64,000 bases of DNA, taken from Undaria pinnatifida. Its lineage: Eukaryota; Sar; Phaeophyceae; Laminariales; Alariaceae. Positions within the stretch are counted from its first letter, which is position 1. Each line of letters opens with the position of its first letter. Positions 10,398 through 25,300 of the stretch are shown here, piece after piece. A program made the position numbers and the translations under genes. The notes beneath the pieces were generated by a model, which worked only from the letters and a program-made list of their open reading frames with translations, was not told where the DNA came from and did no database searches. The stretch covers positions 11,863,501 to 11,927,500 of the forward strand of contig JABAKD010000001.1 in the NCBI GenBank assembly GCA_012845835.1, written 5' to 3'.

Positions 10398-13300
10398 CTG
10401 CAATATTTAGACGAGGGAAGGAGGGATGGTAGGGGGGTGAGGGAAGCGAAGAGGTATACAACAGTGGATTAAAAACACATCCCAGGGGTCCCTCTTCAGA
10501 CATCCCCGAAGAGTTTCCAAAGGATACATCCTTCCGCAATGTTCGGTCGGGGGGTTGGGAAAGCGAAGAGGTATACAACTGTGGGCTAAACATCATCCCA
10601 GGGGTCCCTCTGCAAACATGCCCGAAGGGTTTCCACAATAGCAACATCATTCTGCGATATTCAGACGGAAAGGGGGAGGGTTGTGTACTTGCAGCGGGTT
10701 TAAAAATATATATCATAATATCGTATCGTAAACTCCCGATGAATCGGAAATCGTATCGGTAATCGTATCGGAAAAAAAGCGTTCCAATACCCGACAAAAT
10801 TGCCATACTTCCAAAGGCGAGGCAATGCCGCTCTACTATCGTCCGCTGCTGTTTAAGAGGGTCCACAGGTGAACACCTCGACGTGATAGGTCAGACGAAC
10901 AAAATTGCGTGCTCTTTCGGCAGTACTACGACCTGCATCTCCGCAGTTCCGCCTCGCAGATCATTTATCGTATCGTATCGGAATCGGAACTTTTAATATC
11001 GTATTTTCTTATCGGATACCTGGTATCGTTTTCTCTGCGCGTATCGGATCGGAATCGACTATCGTTCCGACACGTAACATTACCCGCCATCTTGTGTATG
11101 CAATGCATGGGTGCGAACCTAATTATCGACGAAAATCAGCTCACCATAGGGGCGATGGGGATGACGTGTTCTCGATTCGTGATGGCGCGCATCGTTTGCA
11201 GCATCCCAAGATGGGAAAACGGCGTTTTACCTGATACACAGGAAGCAACGAACGACACGGGGGGAAATGACGTGTAGAAGGAGGGAGGGAGCGAGGGGGT
11301 GCGGGAAGAAGAGAGAGTGAGCGGGACGGACGGCGGGAAGGATGAGTGTGGGTAGGTAGGAAAACGCAATTGAGGAACACAACTACTTCGTAGAAAGTTA
11401 GCCTTGCGAGGTCGGTACGTCAAGGCGGTGACGGTGTTACGTAGCAGGACGCACATGCACAGCATCCTCAGAAATTATGCGCCCGATAGCACGACACAAG
11501 GGCGCAGCTGCCCCATCCCGAGGGACTGGGAGGGGGGACGGGGCGTGAAGCACAGCTTTACAATCACCGGGGGCAGTCTGTCCGACCGTAAGCGTACCAC
11601 AACCATACCGTCACAATTCCGTAACCGTACCGTGACCTACGGTAACCGAACAGAGCCCTACCATGCTTGAAGCATGGCCTACCATAACCAAACCGTGACC
11701 GCGACGTAACTGTACGATACCACGCCCATACGATACCGGTATTGAAACCGTACCGCCAACCCATCCTTATTCTATCGTAGCCGTACCATACAGAAAACCG
11801 TAATTTACCCATGATCATACCATACTCATAACCGCACCATCCTCATATAACCGTACCATATCCACAACCGTACCATACTCGTACCTTAATCATCCCGAAC
11901 CATACCATACCGCACCGTGTGCCATCTGGTACAAAATGAAGACAAGGCAACAGATGTCACTTGCCGGTCCAAGCTTTTTCACCTGAGCCCGTCGACCAGT
12001 TTTGGGGGGTCGATTCCCTATCCCGTGCACACGCCATCACCTCATCACCTTGTCGTCAACACACGGCAACCGTACCATAACCGCATCATATCGAGAACCG
12101 TACCATACTAATTTCCATATATTCATCACTGTACCATATTCAAACCCATGCCATACCCACATACGTATCATACCCAGAGCCGCACCATATCCGTACAGTT
12201 TACATGGCCATGACCACACCATATACGCAACCGTATCACATCCACAACGTAACCGTGCCAAACTTGTACTACAACCACCCCGAAACCATACCACACCCAT
12301 AACCAAAAATGTCAGGACGAAAAGACTTTGACCCCACCCCTTGACCAACTAAACGGCAATAGTTCAATAATTTAGCTTGGCGGAGGCCAAACTTCTAGGT
12401 TTTAGTGTAGAACGATCGGCGTCACACCCTGAACCGCTGGACGTTTTCCTCGACCGGCTGTCTTCTGACATATTTGGTCTGCAATGGCTTATAGGTAGCA
12501 TTGCAAGTCCGGTACCAGAGTAACATTGCAAGTCCGGTACCAGTAGCGTGAATGCAACCCCCAGCGTCTGCGTTCCATATACCGGTAGCTACGAGCGGAC
12601 GCCAACGGTCCATGGTACCCCAAATCTTCCGATTGCACCCCAAACCGCCCTCCACCGTTGACCTGGCTGCACCCCGTTCAGCCGGTGAGCTGCAATGACG
12701 TCAAGAGACGGCACCTTGACCCCACCCCGTGACCGACGTCAAACTTGTCAAATATTTTACCGTGACTAAACTCCAACATACTAAGTTATAGCATGGAACG
12801 ATCGGTTTTACACTCTTGACAAGACCGTCCCCTGACACATTCCCCCCCCAACCCTACTAAAACCACACCGCACCGTGCGTCATCTGGTACAAAATGCAGC
12901 CAAGGCTCCAGATGTCGCTCGGCCTTCCCAGCTTCATCACCGGCGCCTGCCGACCGGTTTCTGGGTCGTACTCCCCGTTCCCCGTGTCCTCAACTGCCTC
13001 CGGACACATGTAGTTTACCGTGCCCACCTGCCGAAGCATGTTCGGAGGTGGGGGGGGGGGGGGGGAACCGGGGTACTCATCACTTGATCATTTGTTGCTT
13101 GCCTTTTAGTAATCTAACCATTGACCACGGACACATCCCGTTCGAGACAAAGCACCGTTCCTACTCCTGATACGACGTAGAGACGCTTCCAATATTGGGG
13201 TGCTCAATACGTTTCGTCCGCAATTACGTAAAAAATGTCTGGCTTATCTTACCTCCTTCCTCTGCTCTGGATCATACAAGTGTAATGGCATAGCAACAGG

Positions 13301-16300
13301 GAGGGAGGGAGGGGTGGGGGTTGTCGTTGACAGCAGTGTCGGGGTGACGCAGTACTTGTTGGTTTGTTCACACAATGCAACTAGTTGATCGCCAAAATCC
13401 ATTTATAGTCCATTGTCCCAAGTTTCAATACAGGGTCCAATGATTCTGGCAGCGAAGGAACAAACCATACTAGAACCCATCGAAACCAAACCAAATAAAA
13501 CCAAAGCCAACCAACCCAAACCCAAATAAAAAACAGTAGAGAATACGTCCCTCTGTAGTGTCGGTTGCCGTCTATAGTGTCTGTGGAATACTTTGGCACA
13601 TGAGACAAACAAATAGTGGCAACATGCGGAGTAGTACTGGTTTCATCTAGTGCCGGTATTTCCCTCTATAGTGCACACACCGACGCACTATAGAGGGACC
13701 ACCACCACTGTACCATGGACTGCCCTGAGAAAAGCAAAGCAAAGCAAGCCAAAGCAAAGCAGAGCAAAGCAAAGCAGACCCAAAGAAAAGCAGAGCAACG
13801 CACAGCACAGCAGAGCTTTTTTTTATTTATTTATTTTTTAGGTCCTCCTGGAGAGCCGGGAAAAAAAAGCTCAAGCTCATACACTTTTGTTTGTGCACCG
13901 GTTTTTGTCCATCTGCAAAACGCAGACTTGGTGTTAACTTGGCCCCTTCGGCTTAGTCAACGCCGCGGACTTGCCGGCCTTCTTCGGCCGAACCCTATGA
14001 GGGTTGGCCAAGAAATTTACAGCAGAGCGAAGCAGAGTAAAGCACAGCACAGCACAGCACAGCACAGCACAGCACAGCACAGCACAGCACAGCACAGCAC
14101 AGCACAGCACAGCAGAGCAAAGCAGGGCAAATCTGCAAAAGCAGAGCAGAGAAAATCACAGCAACCCAAATCAAAAAGTACAGCACATCAACCCAAAGCA
14201 AAGCAACGCAAAACAAGCCCAAGCCCAAGCACAACCGAAGCAAACCAAACCAAACGCAAGCAAAGCCGAGGCACAACCACAACCTACCCTGGAATCCCTA
14301 GAGATGTTGGTGGTGCCGCTATTGATGGCTTTAGCTATTCCGAAGTCGATGAGCTTCAAGCATCCCTTGACGAACACAAAGTTCGCCGGCTTTAGATCAC
14401 TATGCACCACCTGCACGCGATGACAACAAGGGATTGGGGGAGAAGACATAAACGACTCCTTTTTTATCAAAGCATCCCATCAACAGCACAGAGTAGCAGT
14501 CAATTCCTCTACATTGCCGGTATGTGCACCATAGAGGGAAATGCCGCCCCTATAGCCGCAACCAGCACTACTCCGCACACTGCCACCACTTATTGTTCCC
14601 ATCTGTACCAAGGACTTTATATGCACTATAGAGGGCAACCGGCACTATAGAGGGACCACTACGGTATCGCTACTTGTTGTTCCCATCTGTACCAAGCGAT
14701 TTCACAGGCACTATAGCGGGCAACCGGCACTACCCAGCAGGCACTATAGAGGGACCACTGCTGTAGCGCGAACAGCCGTCAAATCTTTCCCGCCTTTCGG
14801 GCGTGAATACGAAGAGCGACCAGCTCGCAATGCCTGCTCCCAGATCACCTGGAAAAAAAAAAAAAGAATTTATTTGTACCGCATTACAAAAAAAAGGGTA
14901 CTCCGATTCAAGAGCACCCCGTGCAGACTGATACAGGCGATCGTAACTGCACGTTGCCATCACCAGAAGCGGGAAATGTATGGCGTTTTAGAAACGGCGA
15001 GACATGCCGATTTGACCGATCGTAAGCCCTTCTACTACCGGAAAAACGATCCCACACCAATTCCAAATGGTTTCTTCCCTCAAAAACGTGGTTGCACTTC
15101 TTAAAGCCCGGAATGCCCTTATCTTGAGTGCTCTTACATCGGCGTACCCACTACCTGGTACTGGGTTTGCATTAGTGATATGGTTGCACTGTCATTTTGG
15201 AACGTTGGTGTGTGTGCGTCCGAAAATGGTACAAAAATGGTCGACGAGTGGGAGGACATGCGCCCGGCACAAAAAATCGGGCACGCGAGGCTGAAATAAA
15301 GCCTCTATTCTTGAGCCGACCGGTCCTTTAACCCACAAATCATACCAGAAAAAAAGTCCCAAATACTATTTACTTTATAGAGTTTTGAAGGCGTGTTTTT
15401 GCGTTTTTGCGTTTTTTCTTACACAACTCACGAGAAGGTGTCGAACCAACCCAACCTTGACCCTGGCTAAGCCTACCACCACCCGAGGGCGGCTCCGCCG
15501 GGCGTTTTGGAAAAACTTAAAAGAAAGTGCGGACCACATCAGAAATCGGAATATACTTGGTGTGTTTTACCTTATAGCAAACAACTCTGTGGGTTAAGAT
15601 TATCACAAAGGCTGCTGCTTGCCATTGTCGGCGCCGTCGGAAATTATAATCTCGCTTCGCGCGTAACAACACAATGCCATTACAGAGTAGTGTTCCCTCT
15701 GTGGTGCCGGTGTGTGCCAGCCGAAAATATCGGCACCATAGCGGCAACCGGCACTAATCCGCATACTGTCACTACTTGTTGTTCCAACCTGTGACAAGAA
15801 TTTTTGCAGACACTCTAGAAGGAAACCGGCACTATTCAACCGGCACTATAGAGGGCCCACTACCGCAGAGACGAAAGTATCATGACATGGAACAGCCATC
15901 TCATATCATCCCGCTCACCGTTGGTCATGCATGGCGCGCAAAGCCTGCAAAATCCGATGCCAGATCACCCTCACAAAGTCACACAACGCGACGTCCAGCA
16001 ATACATGAGCATGCAATGATAAGAAAGGGCCATGGCATGATTTGATATGATGTGCCATGACACGACCCGACACAAAACGGTATATATGGTACAACAACAA
16101 AAAAAAGATAACAATTCACAATCGGTGTCCGAGCGCGGAGTGATTAAAGACTGAACGTCTTTGAATCACCCTGTTGAGCCTGGTACTATTAATAGCTAGC
16201 ACCAGCGGGAGTCGCCGACCTATATTGTTCTTGAGGACAAGCACACACAGTCATATGCGCGACAAGACTGTCACACAGCTTGCCACGATGAGTTCAGACG

Positions 16301-19300
16301 AAATCCTCGATTCCACAGCTGTAGTATAAAGCGTAGCGTGTATTTTAATTTTCAGGAAAAACATTGCGGCCCGCTGTCCCACCCATTTCCATTCCCACCC
16401 CTCTCACCCTTTGCTCATGCATGGCGTGCACAGCCTGCAACATCTGCCGCCAGATCACCCTGACATAGTTCGCCTCCATACCACCCGGAAAAATGTCGCC
16501 CATTGCCCATGACGGAGCACCACTGCCAGCAATAAAAACAAATGAACCATCGGGGGGGGGGGGGGAAATAACAAGAAAAAACACATTTTAGACCAAATCG
16601 TTTCGTAATGGGGTGATGGGGTTTCCACATCTTCACTGGTATACAAGGCCAACGAAAAGCATGCGGGAAGACAGGGGGGGCGGCGGGGGAGTCATGGCAC
16701 GCATAGCAGTAGCCGTATGACCATAGATCCTCGAACATCTCACTACAATGCCGGGACGGAAACGCGTCATTTCCCCCCCCATCTAGGCAGATGTCGCTAG
16801 CACCACCAAGCGAGTAGCGCCTCGAGGCATTCGGCGAGTCGCATGAAGGGTGGGCTGCGTCCTACTATGGGTTAAAAAAATACAGTAGCAATCGGGACCA
16901 AATAATGGTATTAATGGCAAAAAGAGTGGACTACAGAGTTTGTTCATATCGTGGGATTTGCTTGTCATGGTCTTCCGTAACAGTCAGCTTTTTCCACCGG
17001 TCGGATCACGTCTCGCGGGTCGGAAGGGAACAGGGCGACTTGACTCGACCCGTGAGACTTGAAACCCTCCTGACCCGACCCGACCCGACCCGACCCATGA
17101 CATTTCGATCACCTCCTGGCCCGAGCCGACTCGATCCGTGCGCTTTTTTAACACCTCACCACCCTTGGTAATATGGTACAAGGAAGAACCGCTAGTGAGG
17201 CGGACTCACGCACATTGTGCATGCTTTCTTGCATACAGATGGCAGTTTTAAATCACATGATTTTTTTCCGGTGTGGTCACGTCCAGAGACAGCAATGTGA
17301 GGGGGGGGGGGGGGGGCAATGTAAGCGCGGAGCAAATAAGAGCTCCATAGGAAACCCCAAAAGGGCAGAGGCTTTATCAGGGAGGGAAGCGGGGGGGGGG
17401 GGGGGGGTTACTCTTTAGTTGCTTGCATAACTCATTTGACCATTGACCACGCATTCCTTTCGAGACGGAGCACTGTTGTTACTCCCAATGGAGACACCTC
17501 CAAGATTTGGGCGCTCAATACGTTTCTTCCATACATATTACATAATTTTTTTTACTATCTTATCTCCTCCCTCTTTTAGCCACCTGCGGTCACCACCGGT
17601 CCCCAAGCACAGCGATCGTTAGCTCACTAATAGCTAATGTACCACACGTCTCCATGTCGAATCCGTCTATTGTCCTCATCTCTACCTCTAACACAACCCG
17701 CTTCTCCTTGTACGGTTCACATTCTCCCACTATGTGGCCTCTACTCACGTCTGCGTTCCACAACGGCACCTCTGGGCCCTCTGTGCGCCTTATTCCTCCT
17801 CCACCCGACTACCGGCACACCTCTCTCAAAAAAAGCGCGCGAGGGGGGGAGGGGCGGGGTTACTCACACTGAAGAGGCGAGGACAGCTTTGTGCTGTCGT
17901 AGCAGGCTGTCGAGATCCGTCTCTCCGAGCTCCAACACGATTGATATAATTCCCCTGCTCCTGTCCACCTGATCGAAGCAACAAGCCCGGTCAAAACGAG
18001 TAATGATAATAGGGTCAGCGATAGGGTCAGCGCAGTTCAGCAGCAGAGTGGGTGTGCGGTGGTAGATATACAATACTGGGGACAAAAAAAAATACACGCA
18101 CACATACAACACTCTCAAAACCCCTTCTTGTACCAACGACCAACCACCCTGGTCTCTAATCCGTAGAGCTGTGACTAGGCAGGATTAACACGACTAAAAA
18201 GTCGTCGTCAGGTGCCGCTAGCTAAATAATTGACCTCAGTAGGCAAGTCACGTAGCGAAAAAAGATCATGGTCAGCCGACTTGCGAGCCGAAGTCAGGAG
18301 AGCGAAGCGAGCCAAAAATCACACCCCCACAAAAAAAAGCGAAAAAAGCATCCCGCATGACACAACCCTTCCTAAGAGTATGTGAACCCATCAAGTCACA
18401 TAGTCGGCACCCCCAGAAAACGACTGACTACTAGTCCGACTAGCAACTAGTTGGTGACTCAAGTCTTGCCGAATCACAGCTCTACAAATCCGGTGATAAT
18501 GCGGTTTCTATGGAGCCTCCAAATCAAACCAGACTGGGAAAAAAGCAGACGATGACTACACTAACACACCCCAGCACCACATCCCTGCATGCATCGTGTA
18601 CAAACCTCGGCGTTCTCCAACCCAATGATGAAGCGACTCCCTTGGAACTGTTTAAGTAGCGCTATCTCGTTCGAGTAGCTCTCCAACAGCGATTGCCCCT
18701 GCTCACCCTGGTCATCTACCTTCACCACCTTCAGGGCCATCATCTACAAGTGCAGTTTCGCAAAAACAGAAGGCGTTACAAAGACGTGGGGGGGGGGGGG
18801 GGGGGGGGGGGGGTACTCATTTTATGCATAGCCGTAGTCAGGTGGGTTACACAATATGTTACACTTATGTGGAAAAGGAGGTGATCAGCAAGCGGGGAAA
18901 GTACACAACCACGGAAAACGGATATTTTCACGGGAATACCAGCAGCACCGTTGAGTGAAACACCATGGTAACACCAGCTCTCAAATTCACGGAAGAAAAC
19001 GAAAATCACACCCAAGCCAAAGCCGGACCAAACCCGCCGCTCCTGGTCATCCACCTTTTCCACCTATAGGGCAAGCACTCCAAAAGTTCTATAAGGCCGA
19101 ACTCAAACTTCAAGCCCGAACCAAACCCAACCCAAAAGCGAACCGGCGTCGAACCGGCACCGAACCAAACGGTACCGAACCAAAACCAACCAAACACCGA
19201 AACCGTAACCGAACACAAACCGAGCAAAAAAATTCCAGGGATGTGTACGGAGTAAGATCCGCACCGCGGTGCGGATTTTTTATTTTTAGAATCTGACGGA

Positions 19301-22300
19301 GCGGAGCGGAGCGGATATTCGCTCTAGCAAAAAGTTGCGGATTGTCACGGTGCGGATTTCTGTCCAAAAAAAATCCACGGATTACGACATGGCGGATATC
19401 CGTTATGTTCATGCATGTCACGGAGCGGAGCGGATTTTTTAATTTGTCACGGAGCGGAGCGGAGCGGATATTCGCTCACAGAAAAAAGTCACGGATTTTT
19501 ACGGAGCGGATATCCGGCATCGAGATTTGTGCGGATTGTTGCGGAGCGGATATCCGTCAGACGGATTTTTTCACGGAGCGGATTGTCCACTCCGTCGAGC
19601 AAACCGTACAAATCCGCTGCGTTTATCCACGCAAAACCGTATCAAGGAATCCGTAATATTGGACGGTTATCCGCGGATGTTGACCGGATTTCTCCTGATA
19701 TCAGAAACTAACTACGGATAGACACGTTGTTCTCGGAGTTATACATGGCGGAGAGGGGTGGCGAGCATGGAAAGAATCTCGCGCCCGCACGCGTCGAGTC
19801 CCCTTCATAAAAAAATAAAAAAAAGGATGTCTGAAAGAACACTTGGATTAAGAGAAGGGTGAAAAAGAAATACTCCGAGTAGAACAGATTGACCAGAGTT
19901 GGTACAGCAGGCGCGCAAGAGCATGAATTCCGCGCACATCTCTGGTAAATAGGTAAGTACGCAAGTACTCCTACAAAGTACCAGATACTTCAACAATTCC
20001 ATCGCCGCGACAAAAACAAAAAACAAAAAACAGGAAAACCGAAAAAAGAAACAAGAAAAAAGAAAAAAGAAAACAGAGACAGAAAAAATGAAAACAGAGA
20101 CAATTTCCTCAGCAGCAACAGCGGTACATAGTGATGATGTGTTCTCGGCTGGAGTTGTGGATGCCCGCACAGCAGCAGTACTAGTTGGATCCTCCGGTGT
20201 CGGAGAGGGACAAGAAGGAGCAGGAGGCTCGGTTGAAGGCGAGGATTGCTGCAGCTCAGCCGCTGCATCGCCAGAAGAATCCATGACATCTGGCATCCTA
20301 TGCGTGCGTACCGCGGCTGCGCTGCTGCGTTGCAGTGTTTGTGTGTTCGTACCACTCACGAGTAGTGTCCGCGTTTTGTGTGCGGAGCAGGACGTCGGCC
20401 AACCGCGGTGTGTATGGCTGATAGCAGCACAAATTTATACGATAATTTTAAAATTTCAGAACCGTATCTGGAGAGTCCTGGCCAAGAACGGTATTTGTAT
20501 AAGTTATCCGCTATTCAGAACAATTGTTGAAGGCTCAAAACCCGTGACCTTCACACGGTTTAATCCGCCACTGTCTACGGATTGGTCACGGATCATCTAC
20601 GGAGCAGACCAATCCGCTCCGTAAATTATCCGTTATTTACGGATCTGGCCACTGGAGAAAAACATCATACGGAGCGGTGCGGATTTTATTTTGTCGTGAC
20701 GGAGCGGAGCGGAGCGGATATCCGCGCTCTTTTCAAATCACGGATTTTTGCGGAGCGGATTTTTGTCCTTGAAAACGTTTCACGGAGCGGAGCGGATTTC
20801 CACCATGCGTCACGGAGCAAAGCGGAGCGGATATCCGCCCTTGACCTACTTCACGGATTTGGACGGATCGGTTATCCGTTGTCTGGTTTTGTCACGGAGC
20901 GGTGCGGTTTGTCAATCCGCTCCGTAAAAACCCTAACTCGCGGTGCGGATCTTACTCCGTACACATCCCTGAAAAATTCCAACTAATCGCTCACCTGACC
21001 ATCCGGAGAGACAACGCGAAAGACCTCGCTGCTGCCGCCGCGTCCAATCTTCTCCGTTTTCAGATATCGAGTTCCGTTCACGACCACCTCTGACCACGCG
21101 GAGCTAGGAGCGCGGGCAAAAGAAACGCCCTGCGGAGTTTAACAGGGAGTTGCACAAAAACAGGTGGCCAGTTAGGTACACGGGAGGCCGGGGGGGGGTG
21201 TGCGCTCAAGCATTGCTTGTTTTAGCCATTTGGCCATCGACCACGCATCCTTTTCGACACGCAGCACCGTACACGGGGAGGCGGGGGGGAGGGGGTGGAA
21301 GAGGGAAGGTACAGCCGGATCGTGGACGAAATAAACGCCACACAGAGTTGCACAGCAAGCTGAACGACGATAAGCTGCCGTGAGGTAGACGGGGGGGGGG
21401 GGGGGGGGGGGTTGAAGGGGGCAGCTGGGAGCGTGAGCGAAATAAACGCCATTCAGAGTTGCGCAAGGAATTGCTGAAGGACAGGCGTTCCGTGAGGTAC
21501 ACGGGGTGGGGTGGGGAGAAGGGATTGGTGAGAAGCGTGGGCGAACGAAACGCCCTACGGAGTTGCACAAAGACAGGCGTACCGTGAAGCAGACAGTTTA
21601 CACAGAGGCGAAGGGGGTGACAAGACGGAGAAGACGGAGATGCTGGAGCATATGACGGAGCATGGACGAAGGAAAATCCCTACGGAGTTCCGCAGAGACA
21701 GGCGTGCTGTGAGGTCGACTGGAATGGAGGGCGGGCAAGGCGACAGAGGTGTACAAACGGGAAAGCAGACGGGGGGGGGGGGGGGGTAATGCATCCCACG
21801 ACCCACGACAACAAGACAACGATGCGCATAATTGTAAACAATGCGGTGGACATCGAGCAAGAATCGAGTTCGATTCGATACTGACAACCAAACACCAATT
21901 CGATACCATTCTGCTCTCGACATTCCTCGTACGCCCAAAACGATCGTTCAGCATCAGCAAAAACAAATACGGCGATGATGCCAACCCATGGAGGGCAAAA
22001 CGCAATCGATACGAAACCCAACAAAAATACTTACAGACACAACCAACGCAGCAGAGTTACCGACTGACCTTCGAAGGCTTGGCCATGCTTCCGAAGCTAC
22101 CGGTGCTTATCGTTCCGCCCAGCAGGCCACTCTCACTCCCCCTTCCCCCACCCATCCGACTAACTCCACCTCCACCCCCGCTCGCTCTCCCGCTTCTGCT
22201 GCTGCTGCTGCTGCCGTTGCTTCTATGGCTGTCGATCCTATGGCTACCGCTACCACCATGGCTTCCACCGCCACTGCCGTTGCTATGCCCCCCGCTGCTG

Positions 22301-25300
22301 CCACTGCTGCAACTGGCCAGGTCGCTGGTATCCGTTACCTCCGAGCCCAGCGGAGGCGTGTTATCATCTCGCCGCCCTCCCCTCCAATGCCCGATTTCCC
22401 CTCCCCCCTCCGCAGCGGCCGCCGCAGATACCGAAGCCGCTGCCGGCGCCGAGGAAAAAATGTCCACCCCCGAATCCCGCGCAGAAAAACGCCTACCGGG
22501 AGTAGCCGCACGGCCCACGGCATCAGCAGCATCCATCCCCTGAACCGTCCCCGAAAAACGGCCTCCGGAGGTAGTAGAAATCCCACGGCCCGCCGTATCA
22601 GCAGAACCCTCTGCTCCCGCTACGGTTCCCACCACCGCCGCCGCTGCCGTCCTTTCCAAGACCGCCGGCGCCGCCATCGCTGTGCCCGCTACAGCCGAGC
22701 TGCGGTCAAGAACAACACCTGCCACGCGCCCCGCTTCCCCATTCTCCATACCGCCTCCCCCGCTGCCGGTACGCCGCCCCGCCAAGTTTACCTCGGCGGA
22801 AGCACGAGGGAGCGCGCGTCTACCTCCAGCCGCGATAGTCAAGCTCATGTCCGCTTCCTGCTCTTCAGCGACGGTCTGCATCCCCAGCAGCGGCAACCCT
22901 AAACCTGACACGCCCCCCTCCGCAGTCGCCTTTATCAACCCCCCTCGACGGCCGTCACCGCTAGCACTATGACCATCGCCACCGCCAACACCGCTGCTGC
23001 TAGCAAGCGCAGAAGTTGACCCCGCATCCCCCCTCTTAGACGCCTCCGTTTCCCCCCCCGCCTTCACAGCCAGCGCTGCTGCTGTCTTTGCCGGCGTTGA
23101 AGAATCGGATCCGTCGGCGCGAGACAACGTCGTGAGCGGAGGCATCCTCGCAGAAGCTATCGTGGGGGGTGCTGCAGACGCGGACGCTGTTGCGACCCTC
23201 GCCGTTAACCCCGCCCCCCGCGTCAGGCTGTCCGCGCTCCTCCTTCCGATGGCTCCGCCGGCCGCCTAAAAACAACAAGGAAAACATTAGGCGGTACGTC
23301 GCAAAACAAAACAGAAAAAGTGCGGCTGTACATAGTGTGGCTTTTTGACGGAGAAGAGGAGGCGGAGGTGCGTGCGGGTTGCGTTGGGGGGGGAGAGGGG
23401 TGTGCCCATATCATGGATGCCTGTAGTACACTCTCGCGGTTGGGGGGAGGGAGGGGTGGCGACTGGGCGGCCGACAGTTTCACTAAAGTGGTACAAAGAT
23501 CGTTAGCATTGCGAAAACCAGTGGCCTGAACCTCAAAATCTACCGTACGGGTTTCAATGTAAAGGTTGTCTTTTTTCTCGAGGGGGGGGGGAAGGGTCTG
23601 CCTTCCCAAGGCAACGCTAACGCCAGCGAATGATAACGAACGCTAACGCTACCCCTCACGCTAACCTCACCCACACGGCTAACCTCACCCACACGGCTGA
23701 CCTCACCCACACGGCTAACCTCACCCACACGGCTAACCTCACGCTCACCAACAATATTCGCGTCGAAAATACCATCATCATATTCATCGTCACCGATACC
23801 GACACCGTTGCCGCCATTGTCAAACCTGCCGCCAATAAATTTAAACTCTAGCGGAATCCAACGAAAGCTAACCCTATCCCTAACGCTAGCGCTAACACCA
23901 AGCTCACCAACACCCCCAACCTCCTCGCCTTCACCACCCTAAACTCGCGTCGAAAATATCACAATCGAAATCACCGTCACCGTTACCACTACCGTCATCG
24001 TTAATACTACCGCTACCGCCAAAGCTTGCGCTACCCCCACCGTTATCGCTACCGCAAATTGTAACGCCAAGTCTAGCGAACGCCAGCGAATGCTATATCT
24101 ATTCCAAACGCTAGCGACAAAACCAACCTCACCCGCACCCCTAATCTTGTCACCTTCACATTCTCGTCGAAACGGCCATCATCATTACTACCGTCGTCAC
24201 CGCTACCGTTACCGCCAAATGCTAATCCTATCCCTAACAATGCTAACCCCACCCACACACCTACTCCATTACCTTCTCACCTTCACCAACTTCATCTTCG
24301 AGTCGAAACTGTCATCATCACCATCATCATCATCATCGTCACCGTTGGCGTCATCGTCATCGCTGTCGTCCCCCCCCCCCGCAGCCTTGCTGGTCACCGG
24401 TACCCTCATCGCCCCGAGGGAGGAGGAATACGCCCGCGGGCGTTCGCCCCCGGTTGGCCCCTACCGCGGCAACATCCGGACGACGAACGGTTCATACGTC
24501 AGACAGATCCGATCACTGTACAGATCACACATATCCCATCACTGCACAGATCACACATATCTGGTCACTGTACAGATCATACAGACCACGCTGACGCACC
24601 TGCATCATCTGCAAAGATTTTCACGGGGCCGATCTACAGGATCTGAAACATCCGCACATGTTCTCTCGGTTGTGATCCACGGGGTGTGGCAATATCATGC
24701 GCGTGCCCTAGTTTGTACTGGCTTCCACGTCACGATCTGTGCGATATGCATGACATATACAAAAATCCCATCCCACTGATCTGTGCGATATGCATAGCAG
24801 AGATCATGATATGTCCGACGCGTGGAACGGTTGAACAAAACGTTTTTTAGGGGAGGACGGGGGGACACCTGTTGGGTTGTGGTGACTTCGGTTGTTTCCG
24901 AAAGGAACTTCCATGTGGACGGCACGCACATGTACGTTTCGACGGGGGCGGGGAGGGGGGATGGCGGATTCAACGCGCAGCTACAAAAATAACAGGAATC
25001 AGCACTGATGGCAATCACGACGAGCCCACCAGTGGCATACATGTGAAACCTGCAAGGGGGGGGGGGCGTATAGAGCGCCCGAAAGCGCCACAAGTTAAGG
25101 CGTTGCGTGAGCGCGCAGCAGCGCGAGTATACGCTGAGCAAGTGTGCAAGTAGGAGATGGAACGAAACACGGCTAGGGTTTGACGATATAACGAATCCTA
25201 AGATAGGAGGCGATTTGGGGTAGGGGATAGGGAGTATACAAACTGGACAGAGCGTGTGGGTGAGGTTGTACTCATGGACAGAAAGACAAAGAGGGTGAAA

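Noticed and set aside
10700-11075. Clustered tatcggaatcgg motifs on both sides of 10800-10960, like a small hAT-type element
   Set aside because: No matching terminal repeats or target duplication could be defined.
13715-14423. Plus-strand frames rich in AKQSKAKQ and HSTAQ repeats
   Set aside because: They arise from the ACAGC microsatellite and agcaaagc repeats in MPS1 intron 7.
19805-20359. 184-codon minus-strand open frame rich in Ser, Thr, Pro and Ala, between MPS1 exons 3 and 4
   Set aside because: It lies inside the hAT element, exons 3 and 4 join in phase without it, and inserting it would disrupt the kinase between beta-2 and beta-3.
21749-22902. Plus-strand open frames of 264 and 304 codons
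   Set aside because: Antisense shadows of MPS1 exon 2, with Pro/Leu and Arg/Thr runs from the same low-complexity DNA.
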